Assembly: GCA_002309765.1 (NCBI GenBank)
Contig: DBXY01000060.1
Span: 1-12,012 of the forward strand
Direction: 5' to 3'
DNA from: Verrucomicrobia bacterium UBA1200
GTDB lineage: Bacteria > Verrucomicrobiota > Kiritimatiellia > RFP12 > UBA1067
DNA: 12,012 nucleotides
Shown here: positions 1-6,669 of the stretch, piece after piece
Numbering within the stretch: the stretch's first letter is position 1
Layout: each line of letters opens with the position of its first letter
Notes under the pieces: generated by a model
Seen by the model: only the letters and a program-made list of their open reading frames with translations
What the model was told of the DNA's origin: nothing
Database searches by the model: none
Position numbers and translations under genes: made by a program

Positions 1-404
1 TAGGCCGTGACGACGCCGCGCGCCCAAGTGCGGGTGATTATGTTGCCGTTTGGCGTGTAGGCGTATGACGGGCCTTTATTGTCGGCGTAGAGCTTGTTGG
101 TCACGAGGCCGCTGGGTTCGTCATAGAGCCATGTCGTGACGTCACCGTTGGCCTGGGCCTCGTCCCGGAAGGTGGTCATGGCGGTCTTCTCCCCGAAAAT
201 GTCGTAGGTGTAGCGCACGGGGTAGGTCGCGCCGCCCTCGTATGTCCTGTTGCCGCGCAGGTCGTATCCGTACACCGTCGTGTTGCCCAGCGGGTCGGTG
301 ACGGAGGCGAGGTTCCCGAAGGGGTCGTAGGCGTAGGCCGTGCGGTTGCCCAGAGCGTCTATCGAGGCTATTTGTCCAAACGGTTGCATCATGCTATCCA
401 CAAG
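1..404 (-). CDS. RHS/YD-repeat protein, 5' segment (3' end off the left edge)
   Basis: The minus-strand frame is open from 404 to the left edge, with the first ATGs at 392 and 389. It translates to tandem YD-type repeats such as ALGNRTAYAYDPFGNLASVT and LGNTTVYGYDLRGNRTY, then YTYDIFGEKTA and LYDEPSGLVTNKLY. Such repeats form the cocoon-like shell of RHS/Tc-toxin/polymorphic-toxin proteins, which often carry a C-terminal toxin. An in-frame TAA (405-407) lies just before the ATGs, and no signal peptide or upstream RHS core is seen. The start therefore looks like a truncated or orphan RHS core segment rather than the true N-terminus of a full protein. A promoter-like pair at 436-464 points into it. 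The toxin or other C-terminal part lies outside the window. The YD-repeat identity is firm; whether this piece is expressed is uncertain. Confidence 0.75.
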
Positions 405-435
405 TTACGAAACACATCTTCGAAACAACGAAAAT

Positions 436-464
436 ATGATAGCAAATCGTATCAGGCGAAGCAA
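436..464 (-). promoter_or_regulatory. Possible sigma70-type promoter toward the RHS segment
   Basis: On the minus strand TTGCTT (464-459) and TATCAT (441-436) are separated by 17 bp, about 45 bp before the first RHS ATG. It lies in AT-rich DNA, where chance matches are common, so this is only a candidate. Nothing else is recognisable between 405 and 511. Confidence 0.25.
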
Positions 465-511
465 GCCGCTATTTGGAGAAAATCGAGTCTGCCGTCAGGA
501 ATCGACCGTCT

Positions 512-748
512 TCAAAACCATTGCCCTTGCGCGAACTTTGTGGAAAGCCGATATGCCTGTTGCGAAGGCGCAACTGTCAAGTCACGGTTAAAAGTTAACA
601 CTGCGTTCTTTGGTTGTGTTGTTTGACGGCAGGGCGGTACTTCCGCCCTTGCTGCGCAGTGCCGCGCGGCCATTGGATTCTCGTAGCAGTGCATCTCATC
701 TGTCACCTTCAGTTTAAACGCTTCACTGTACCTGATTTTGCCCTTCAT
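512..748 (-). pseudogene. Decayed IS3-like transposase OrfA start
   Basis: The frame begins MKGKIRYSEAFKLKVTDE, which resembles the N-terminal helix-turn-helix start of IS3/IS150-type OrfA proteins (usual form K-R-Y-S-E-x-F-K-L-x-V). It has a ribosome binding site (AAAGGAG) upstream. After about 20 residues the resemblance stops in this frame. In the neighbouring frame a stretch reading ESNGRAALRSKGGSTALP looks weakly like the following OrfA region, which suggests a frameshift; that frame then meets a TAA. No OrfB or DDE catalytic region is visible. Upstream, near 813, the minus strand reads TGACTGTCCCGTTTTATG, which could be an element end, but no partner inverted repeat was found on the RHS side. 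I read this as an insertion sequence remnant between the RHS segment and the exported protein gene. The family call rests on one short motif. Confidence 0.4.
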
Positions 749-850
749 GTCTACCCGCTTTCTCCTTTGACTTCAAGAAGAAAGTGCTAACCTATCATAA
801 AACGGGACAGTCATAACAACACATAATGACCACAACTCCGTTTGTAAACT

Positions 851-1588
851 TTAATTACACTGCTTGAGGAAGTCCAATATTCCGTCACAAGGCTTTTCAA
901 CAGAAAAGTCTTTGTCAACTGCTATATAGACTCGTTTTTGCGCATTAGTTTTGATTGTCCAACTATAACGATCTATGTATTCTTCAAAGATCTTTTCATG
1001 GTTTTTATTATCAATTGCATGGTCTTTATTATAAATTGCAAGGAAAATAGATTCAATCTCATCAGGATTTGCCTTCTTTTGATCCTCATTAAACAAATTG
1101 TATTCATCGTCAACACATACTTTTATAGGAAACCGAATCTTCAAGACCTTGGATTCGGTGGGCAATATTGTCATGTCAGCCGTTTTGGGCGGCTTCGCCA
1201 TTGGCCGGGCTTCCGTTTCTTTGTCAGAATCGATTACTCTGCCGCAACATCTGGAGTATGGTGTGACGAAGAGAGCCGACCTTGAAGCAACCGATCTCTT
1301 TTTTTCTACTAAGGAGCCGTCATCAGATATGTAAGAGCCGTCATCGACGTAAAAATCAGGCCAACTTATCCTAGCATAACATTTAAATCTTGCGTAATAG
1401 ACAGGAACAGTTTCGCTGGTTCGGTTTTGCAGACAAACGTAACAATTAGCAACCATATTTGTAGTTTCTTCCGGTTTTCGTTCAAAGACAAATCCAAGAA
1501 TACCGAAGTCGATTGTTTTGTTTGATAACGGCACATCGGCATAAGTTATCAAAACGGTAAAAACAGCAATCATCGTTAAACACTTCAT
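851..1588 (-). CDS. Exported protein of unknown function (245 aa)
   Basis: The protein starts MKCLTMIAVFTVLITYADVP, a short basic start plus hydrophobic core with a plausible signal peptidase I site after TYA (about residue 17), so it is probably periplasmic or secreted. The mature part is rich in Lys, Asp, Asn and aromatic residues, with several Cys (for example the NCYVC and FKCYAR segments). No family is recognised. The ATG at 1588 is supported by GGAGAGG about 10 nt upstream. Its base composition is clearly more AT-rich than the operon upstream, in line with acquisition by transfer. It lies between the glycoside hydrolase gene and the IS remnant, near an RHS segment, so a role in an RHS toxin/immunity neighbourhood is conceivable but unsupported by any motif. 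The real-gene call rests on ORF length, signal peptide and RBS. Confidence 0.6.
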   Translation of the reverse strand: MKCLTMIAVFTVLITYADVPLSNKTIDFGILGFVFERKPEETTNMVANCYVCLQNRTSETVPVYYARFKCYARISWPDFYVDDGSYISDDGSLVEKKRSVASRSALFVTPYSRCCGRVIDSDKETEARPMAKPPKTADMTILPTESKVLKIRFPIKVCVDDEYNLFNEDQKKANPDEIESIFLAIYNKDHAIDNKNHEKIFEEYIDRYSWTIKTNAQKRVYIAVDKDFSVEKPCDGILDFLKQCN

Positions 1589-1719
1589 TCAAAGTAATCC
1601 TCTCCGTTATGGATGATTTTTATCGGTTTTCCGTTAGGTACAAGTAATGCCCGCCAGCAAATTTCCAGTGCAACACTCGCTGCACTTCTTTTTCTATGCG
1701 TTTCATGGATATATTTCCT
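1585..1719 (-). other. Short open segment between the hydrolase and the exported protein
   Basis: Two overlapping small frames occur here. One is an ATG frame, 1706-1620, encoding 27 residues (MKRIEKEVQRVLHWKF...ENR) with AGAGGA about 9 nt upstream. The other directly continues the hydrolase frame after its TAG stop: 44 sense codons (RKYIHETHRKRS...HNGEDYFE) to a TGA at 1587-1585, which overlaps the ATG of the exported protein gene as ATGA. The second could be the tail of a lost gene that was once translationally coupled to the exported protein, or chance. Composition is AT-rich like the downstream gene, not like the hydrolase. Neither frame matches a family I know. Confidence 0.25.
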
Positions 1720-3525
1720 CTATTGCCAGACATATTCGATGTCGTCCAGGTAAAACGTCAGCGGTCCGCCGGCCACGGTAAAGGCAAAACCGGTTTTGAT
1801 CCGGGAAAGGTCTTGACCGTCCAGCGCGATGCGGTAACGGGTCCACTCTTTGCGCAAAACGATTTCAACGGAACCGCCGCCGGAATCAGGAAACGCGCAA
1901 TCTTTCAGCCCGCCGCAAAATATCTTCACCTTTTCCCCGCCCGAGGCGCCCCTGCCCCAGAACATCAGGGTGTTGGCTTTCGCCAGATTGAACCCGCCGT
2001 CCTGCTTGCCCCAGTCGTTCGGCGGGTTTTGCCACATCACCCCCGCCCAATCGCCAGAGGCGGAATACTCCACCTTCAGGCATTTTTCGCCGGAATGCGG
2101 GTTAGCTTCGCACGCGGAATCGATTTTCAGGGCGGAAGTGTTCCCCATGTAGCCGGAAATGTGCCAATGGTGCGGCCGGTCATCAAAAACCGGCAGCGGC
2201 ACCCGTTCCGCCGGCTTGACCCGTTTGGCCGGATCGCCCGCGCCGCGCAACGGCCAGTTGGCGTAGGCGGCGTTGCCGCGCCCGTCGAAACAGTAGGCGT
2301 AGAGGCGGAATTTCCCGCCGCCGGGCAGCCGCACCTTGACCGCCGCCGTGCCCTGTCCCTCGATTATCGCGTCGTCCCAGCCCGGCGGGGTGGCAAGCCC
2401 CAACCCGGCCTCGCCGTAATGTTCGGCCTCCCCGACCAGCGTCCACTTCCATTCCAACCGGTCGCCGTCCGGATCGGTCGCCGCCGCCGCGGCGGCAACC
2501 ACCTCGCCCGCCGCCAGATCGTCGCGGTCAACTTTCAGGTCTGAAATCTCCGGGCAGCGGTTTTTCAACGGACGGCCCCAAATCTTCGCCAGCGCCTCCA
2601 CCGCCCCCAGCCTCGTGCCGTCAGGGAGCATCGTCCCGAACCAGGTCGGCGTGGCCTCGTTTTTGCTGCCCCAGGTGAATACGTACCCCCCGAGGCAATA
2701 CTTCCCCCGGTCGGCGTCCATGTTGCCGGCGTAAATCTCCCGGTAGCGTTCCGCCTTGCGGGAGGAGTTCCACTCCAGCGGCATCCCGTTCCCGGCCTTC
2801 CCGCACTCCCCTGCCCCCGGAGGGCCGTATTCGGTCAGGAAATACGGCAGGTTGCCGCCCAACTCGCGCCATCGCTTGCCGACATTCAACGCGCCGCCGT
2901 ACGAATTCAGCCCGAGGTATTGGAGTTCCGGCGCGAACTTGACGATTTGTTCGGCTTTTTCTTTCCAAATGTCCGCCACCACGGTGCCGACCGGATGGTT
3001 GGGGTCAAGTTCCTTCACCCGGCGGGCGACGCGGTTTATAAATCTCCACATCTCTTCCGGATGGGGTTCGCCCAACTCCATCTCGTTGCCCAACGAATAA
3101 CAGAGCAGCGCCGGATGGTCTTTGACCTTGGCGACGGTGGACAAGATTTCGCGCTCGGCGGTGTCCAGCGCCGGCTGGTTGAGGTAACTGAACCCGTGCT
3201 TGGCGTGGCCAAGCCAGAAACCGAGCATCAGGGTATGGCCGAATTTCGCCGCTTCGTCAAGGTCGCGCAACGCATTGTCCGCGCCCCAGGTGCGGAAGGA
3301 GTTGCCGCCGATTTCCCGGAGCAACGCCTTGGAACCGCCGCCGCCGCCACCTTTGGCGAAATAGTCTTCGCCGTTGACGGTAAGACGCCAAGAACCGGCG
3401 GCGCCCTCGATTTTAACCACCGAGGGCGCCGCCAAAGAAACATTGGCAAAAACCAACGCCGCGATTGAACCCGCCGCCAAGCGGCCAACAGCGGAACGCG
3501 AATCCAACCAGCGACAAAACCTCAT
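1720..3525 (-). CDS. Secreted clan GH-A (GH2-like TIM barrel) glycoside hydrolase
   Basis: This 601-residue protein is probably a retaining glycoside hydrolase of the (beta/alpha)8 clan GH-A. It has a signal peptide (basic start, hydrophobic residues 17-32, cleavage near SLAAPS). The catalytic domain spans about 36-325. SLGNEMEL carries the Asn-Glu pair expected for the acid/base (E148), and FLTEYGPPG carries the likely nucleophile (E232). NSFRTWG, YLGLNSYGG and YVFTWGSKNEATPTWFG are typical of GH2-related barrels. An Ig/PKD-like segment with TDPDGD follows (about 326-425), then a beta-rich C-terminal domain ending FYLDDIEYVWQ, which resembles a carbohydrate-binding module. The start is set at 3525: GGGAG lies 5-6 nt upstream, and the longer reading (ATG at 3552) would run into the transporter gene, whose stop (3528-3530) lies 2 bp before this ATG. 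Last gene of the GDPD operon. It ends in TAG. The substrate cannot be read from sequence. Confidence 0.85.
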   Translation of the reverse strand: MRFCRWLDSRSAVGRLAAGSIAALVFANVSLAAPSVVKIEGAAGSWRLTVNGEDYFAKGGGGGGSKALLREIGGNSFRTWGADNALRDLDEAAKFGHTLMLGFWLGHAKHGFSYLNQPALDTAEREILSTVAKVKDHPALLCYSLGNEMELGEPHPEEMWRFINRVARRVKELDPNHPVGTVVADIWKEKAEQIVKFAPELQYLGLNSYGGALNVGKRWRELGGNLPYFLTEYGPPGAGECGKAGNGMPLEWNSSRKAERYREIYAGNMDADRGKYCLGGYVFTWGSKNEATPTWFGTMLPDGTRLGAVEALAKIWGRPLKNRCPEISDLKVDRDDLAAGEVVAAAAAATDPDGDRLEWKWTLVGEAEHYGEAGLGLATPPGWDDAIIEGQGTAAVKVRLPGGGKFRLYAYCFDGRGNAAYANWPLRGAGDPAKRVKPAERVPLPVFDDRPHHWHISGYMGNTSALKIDSACEANPHSGEKCLKVEYSASGDWAGVMWQNPPNDWGKQDGGFNLAKANTLMFWGRGASGGEKVKIFCGGLKDCAFPDSGGGSVEIVLRKEWTRYRIALDGQDLSRIKTGFAFTVAGGPLTFYLDDIEYVWQ

Positions 3526-3527
3526 GT

Positions 3528-4907
3528 TTACTCCCGAGGTTTGGCGTGCCAAACCGAAAGCGCGCAGAGAACGGACAACACCGCCATGCCGATCCAGAAT
3601 ACGGATAGGTAGTCAAGCGTGTAGCCGTTCGCGAAGGTGTGGCCAAGCAGCGTCGCCTTGCCGGTCACCGCGTCGCGCCCGACGAGGTAGCCGGAAACCG
3701 CGCTCTGGATGCCGGCACCGAAATAGTTGCCCATTCCGGCGATGCCGAGCGCGGCGCCCGCCGCGACACGGGGCACTAGGTCAACCGCCATCAGCCCGCC
3801 AAGGAAGGTGAGCAGAATGCCCACCGCGAGGCCGAAGAAAACCATCGCGGTCGCGTCGATCCAGACGCACTGAACCGGAACCAGCATCATCAGCGACAAT
3901 CCCGCCACATTCAGGATGCCCGCGATCAGCGCCAGCTCGTTGCGGCTGCCTTTGAAAACGCGGTCCGAGATGATTCCGGAAAGCCCGCTCGAAACCGCGC
4001 CGACGATCGAGTTCAGCGTGATGATCCAAGCGGCGGTCTCCGTGGCATAGCCTTTCTTGACCTCAAGGAAGAAGATGCCCCAGTCGATAATCGCGTAGCG
4101 GCTCATGCAGAAGAAGCCGCCCGACAGCGCGACCATCCACACGGCCCAGCTCGTCAGCGCGATTTTTTGGCCGCGCTTGACGTCCGTCGCGTTTTTCTTC
4201 TCCTCCTCGCCCTTGATCTCGCCTTCCCATTCGGCGATGGAGGGGAGACCTTCCGACTGCGGGGAGTCGCGCATCAACAGCGAGATGAGCGCCACGCCGA
4301 TGAAACCGAACGTAGCCGCGCCCCAGAAGCCGCTGCGCCAGGCCATGTCCGCGCCGTACGCGAGCCCCACCCGCACCATGATCACGCTGGTCACGACGTA
4401 GGCGATGGCCTCGCCAAGGTTGTTGGAGCAGCTCCAGATGCCGTAGAACGTGCCGCGCGAACGGTTCGGCCACCACCGCGCGAGCGAGACTACGCAACAC
4501 GGGGAGCCCGACGCCTGGGCGAAGCCGTTAACGAACCAGATGACCATCAGCATAATCGCCGGCACATGGAAACCCACCGACATCGTCGCGAGTGACGAGA
4601 CAAACAGCCCGAACGCGAACATCCGGCGGATGTTCGCACGGTCGGCGAGAAAACCGCATACCAGTTTGCCGATAGCGTAAGCGATCAGCATGGCGGAACC
4701 GACGTAGCCGATTTCCTTGGCCGTGTAGGCCCCCTGCTCGATCATCGTCCTCTTGGTCGCCGAGAACGCCAGCCGGCACACGTAAAACAGCGCGTAGCCC
4801 AGCAGCATGATCGAGACTTGGCGAATCCGGATGAACTTAAACCGTCGGTTAATCTCGCTGGCGTCCGCAATCACCGGCTTTGCGGCAGCAGGGGAAAAGA
4901 AGCCCAT
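3528..4907 (-). CDS. OPA-family (GlpT/UhpT-like) organophosphate:phosphate antiporter
   Basis: A 459-residue polytopic inner-membrane protein with about 12 hydrophobic segments and a charged central loop (about 212-250). It matches the organophosphate:phosphate antiporter branch of the major facilitator superfamily, which swaps cytoplasmic phosphate for glycerol-3-phosphate or sugar phosphates. From memory of GlpT, the phosphate-binding arginines correspond to R45 (FYVCRLAFSATK) and R270 (CMSRYAIIDWGIFFL), and K81 (AIGKLVCG) also matches. The GlpT histidine of the WNCAHN motif appears as Asn (WSCSNN, N162), so the substrate may differ from glycerol-3-phosphate. The start at 4907 has GGAGGG 4-6 nt upstream. 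It lies 15 bp after the phosphodiesterase gene and 2 bp before the hydrolase start, so the three genes are surely co-transcribed. The upstream phosphodiesterase suggests import of the glycerol phosphate it releases. Confidence 0.88.
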   Translation of the reverse strand: MGFFSPAAAKPVIADASEINRRFKFIRIRQVSIMLLGYALFYVCRLAFSATKRTMIEQGAYTAKEIGYVGSAMLIAYAIGKLVCGFLADRANIRRMFAFGLFVSSLATMSVGFHVPAIMLMVIWFVNGFAQASGSPCCVVSLARWWPNRSRGTFYGIWSCSNNLGEAIAYVVTSVIMVRVGLAYGADMAWRSGFWGAATFGFIGVALISLLMRDSPQSEGLPSIAEWEGEIKGEEEKKNATDVKRGQKIALTSWAVWMVALSGGFFCMSRYAIIDWGIFFLEVKKGYATETAAWIITLNSIVGAVSSGLSGIISDRVFKGSRNELALIAGILNVAGLSLMMLVPVQCVWIDATAMVFFGLAVGILLTFLGGLMAVDLVPRVAAGAALGIAGMGNYFGAGIQSAVSGYLVGRDAVTGKATLLGHTFANGYTLDYLSVFWIGMAVLSVLCALSVWHAKPRE

Positions 4908-4922
4908 CGTTACCCTCCGCGA

Positions 4923-5942
4923 TTAGAGGCTGTGCCGGCCGATGCGGTTAAGATACACCAGCATCTCGGCGCCGTAGTCGGTCTGGAGCATCGTCGCACC
5001 CTGGCTCAGGCTCCAACCCCAGGTCAGATCGGGATTGGTGAACCCCTTAACATCGCCGCGGTTGTTGTTCAGCACGTCCCACATGGTGTTGATCCAAATG
5101 CGGGGATTGCCGGGTGCCTTGCGGATCTTCTCCAGTTCCGCCGCGCCAGCGTCAGAATCCATGCAGACTTCATACATCGACGCCTTGCGCGGCTCTTCGG
5201 CCACCCACTGCGGCAGGATTTCGGCGGCATGGGCGTGCTGCTTCCAGCAGAACTGCACCACCGGCATATACAGCAATTCACCGGACTCAACGTCCTTCCA
5301 ATACTCTTTGAAAAGCTTTTTGGCATCGGCCGGGCCGTGGGTGGACTTAACCAGCACTTCCTTCATCGCCCCCACCTTCTTCACCACGTTCAGGATTTCA
5401 TACGGGTGCTGGGTGAATTTGTCGATGTTAACCAAAATCTTGCCTTTGGTTAGCTCCAACGCCTCTTCCAGGGTGAGAATGTCGTAATCCGTAACCTTGG
5501 CATCCTTACCGCCCTGGTTGCTCTTCAGCTTGAACTGCTTGATCTCTTCCAGGGTCAGATCCTTCACGCGCCCTTTCCCGTTAGTCGTGCGGTCGAGCGA
5601 ACCATCGTGCAGCATCACGAAATGCCCGTCTTTGGTCATCTGAGCGTCAAGCTCCACAATGTCCGCGCCCAGCGCGATGCAGCTCAAAATCGCGTCTTTG
5701 GAGTTCTCCGGGAAATTGCGCCAATCCCCGCGGTGCATCGCCACAAACACGTAGTTGCGGTCGTTGGACAACAGCTTCTCGCGGATCAACTCGGTGCGCG
5801 TCTTGCCGCTATTGCCGGTTTGCGCGCATGCGCTGCTGGCGCATCCAGAGTTAAACAGGGAAGACACGGACACACACGCGGCGACTGCCAAGGTTGCCAA
5901 TGCGGCGGATTTAACCGCCCGGTGAAACGTCGGAATACTCAT
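4923..5942 (-). CDS. Exported glycerophosphodiester phosphodiesterase (GDPD)
   Basis: This 339-residue protein should hydrolyse glycerophosphodiesters to glycerol-3-phosphate and an alcohol outside the cytoplasm. The GDPD signature is clear: AMHRGDWRNFPENS gives H70, R71 and E79; DIVELDAQMTKDG gives E97 and D99; and VMLHDGSLDRTTNGKG gives the second catalytic His (H112). The N-terminus has a hydrophobic export signal (about 10-33). The segment NSGCASSACAQ allows either a poorly matching lipobox at C34 or signal peptidase I cleavage after ACA (residue 40). The start has AAGGA about 9 nt upstream. It is the first gene of the operon and is followed after 15 bp by the GlpT-like transporter, the classic glpQ-glpT partnership. 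E. coli GlpQ is of similar size and also periplasmic. Confidence 0.92.
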   Translation of the reverse strand: MSIPTFHRAVKSAALATLAVAACVSVSSLFNSGCASSACAQTGNSGKTRTELIREKLLSNDRNYVFVAMHRGDWRNFPENSKDAILSCIALGADIVELDAQMTKDGHFVMLHDGSLDRTTNGKGRVKDLTLEEIKQFKLKSNQGGKDAKVTDYDILTLEEALELTKGKILVNIDKFTQHPYEILNVVKKVGAMKEVLVKSTHGPADAKKLFKEYWKDVESGELLYMPVVQFCWKQHAHAAEILPQWVAEEPRKASMYEVCMDSDAGAAELEKIRKAPGNPRIWINTMWDVLNNNRGDVKGFTNPDLTWGWSLSQGATMLQTDYGAEMLVYLNRIGRHSL

Positions 5943-6019
5943 GATGATTTTCCTTTCTTGTTATCCATCTCCGGACGGCGTACCGCCACCCGAAAGAACT
6001 TCCACTAAAATCAATTTAT

Positions 6020-6048
6020 ATTTTAGCAATTGCCGGTACTCTATGCAA
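6020..6048 (-). promoter_or_regulatory. Promoter of the GDPD-transporter-hydrolase operon
   Basis: On the minus strand TTGCAT (6048-6043) and TAAAAT (6025-6020) are spaced by 17 bp in otherwise AT-rich intergenic DNA. It lies about 80 bp before the GDPD start. It is back-to-back with the plus-strand promoter at 6108-6137, so the 229 bp between 5942 and 6172 is a divergent promoter region. Confidence 0.55.
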
Positions 6049-6107
6049 GCGCGATGTACGTATTCCGGGATGTTTAATGCCGAAATCCAAAAATAATCGA
6101 TTACATA

Positions 6108-6137
6108 TTGACTTTTACCCCGCGATGAAGGTAAAAT
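6108..6137 (+). promoter_or_regulatory. Promoter and operator-like inverted repeat of the FHA/decarboxylase pair
   Basis: TTGACT (6108-6113) and TAAAAT (6132-6137) are separated by 18 bp, 34 bp upstream of the FHA start codon. A perfect 7-bp inverted repeat, TTTTACC (6113-6119) and GGTAAAA (6130-6136), occupies the spacer and touches both promoter elements. The 10-bp palindrome TAATCGATTA (6094-6103) lies just upstream of the -35. Such placement fits a repressor site, but the regulator is unknown. Confidence 0.55.
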
Positions 6138-6171
6138 CTTTCATTGTTTTCAATCCGTAAAGGGTGTAAAG

Positions 6172-6654
6172 ATGGCTTGTTTAACTGTGATGAATGGGGT
6201 GCTGCGCGGCCAAAAATACACTTTGACCGACGGTATCAACCGCATTGGGCGTCGGGAGGAGAACAATTGGGTTCTTGCCGACGGTTCCGTCTCCGGCACG
6301 CATTGCGAAATCGAGATGAACCCGGCCGGGTTCCTGCTGCGGGACCTGGGGTCCACCAACGGCACCAAAGTCAACGATGTGCCGGTAAAGGAGAAATTCA
6401 TTTACCGTGACGACGTGATTTACATCGGAGAGGTGCCGGTCACCATCACCGGCGACGATGTGCCGTTGCTCAGCGAACAGTTGGACGCCCAGCTCGCGGT
6501 TCCCCGCACCACCATCGCGGTGCGCCCGGACGCCGAAGCCGCCGCCGACGGCGGTTCGCCCGAACGCGAACACGGCAACAAAGTCTGGATCGCGGTGGTC
6601 GTGCTGCTGATCCTGGTCATTGCCGCGTTGGCGGCGATGCTGATTATTCCATAA
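6172..6654 (+). CDS. FHA-domain protein with a C-terminal membrane anchor
   Basis: A 160-residue protein. Residues about 1-95 form a forkhead-associated domain, a phosphothreonine-peptide binding module. The conserved positions are present: GR (26-27) in INRIGRREEN, S41 and H44 in SVSGTHCEIE, and N63-G64 in LGSTNGTKVNDVPV. A hydrophilic linker (about 97-136) leads to a single hydrophobic helix (138-159) at the very C-terminus, so the FHA domain is probably cytoplasmic and tail-anchored in the inner membrane. The start at 6172 is preceded by AAAGGG at a spacing of about 10 nt. The decarboxylase gene follows after 15 bp and probably shares its mRNA. No Ser/Thr kinase is in the window, so the phosphorylated partner is unknown. 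Confidence 0.85.
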   Translation: MACLTVMNGVLRGQKYTLTDGINRIGRREENNWVLADGSVSGTHCEIEMNPAGFLLRDLGSTNGTKVNDVPVKEKFIYRDDVIYIGEVPVTITGDDVPLLSEQLDAQLAVPRTTIAVRPDAEAAADGGSPEREHGNKVWIAVVVLLILVIAALAAMLIIP

Positions 6655-6669
6655 CCATTTATCAAAGCC

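Noticed and set aside
340..626. Two small plus-strand frames over the RHS segment start and the IS remnant
   Set aside because: No ribosome binding site, no recognisable motif, and they overlap the YD-repeat frame on the other strand.
3526..3552. A nine-residue N-terminal extension of the glycoside hydrolase from the ATG at 3552
   Set aside because: It would overlap the transporter's C-terminus and place residues before the signal peptide. The ATG at 3525 has a good GGGAG site and follows the transporter stop directly.
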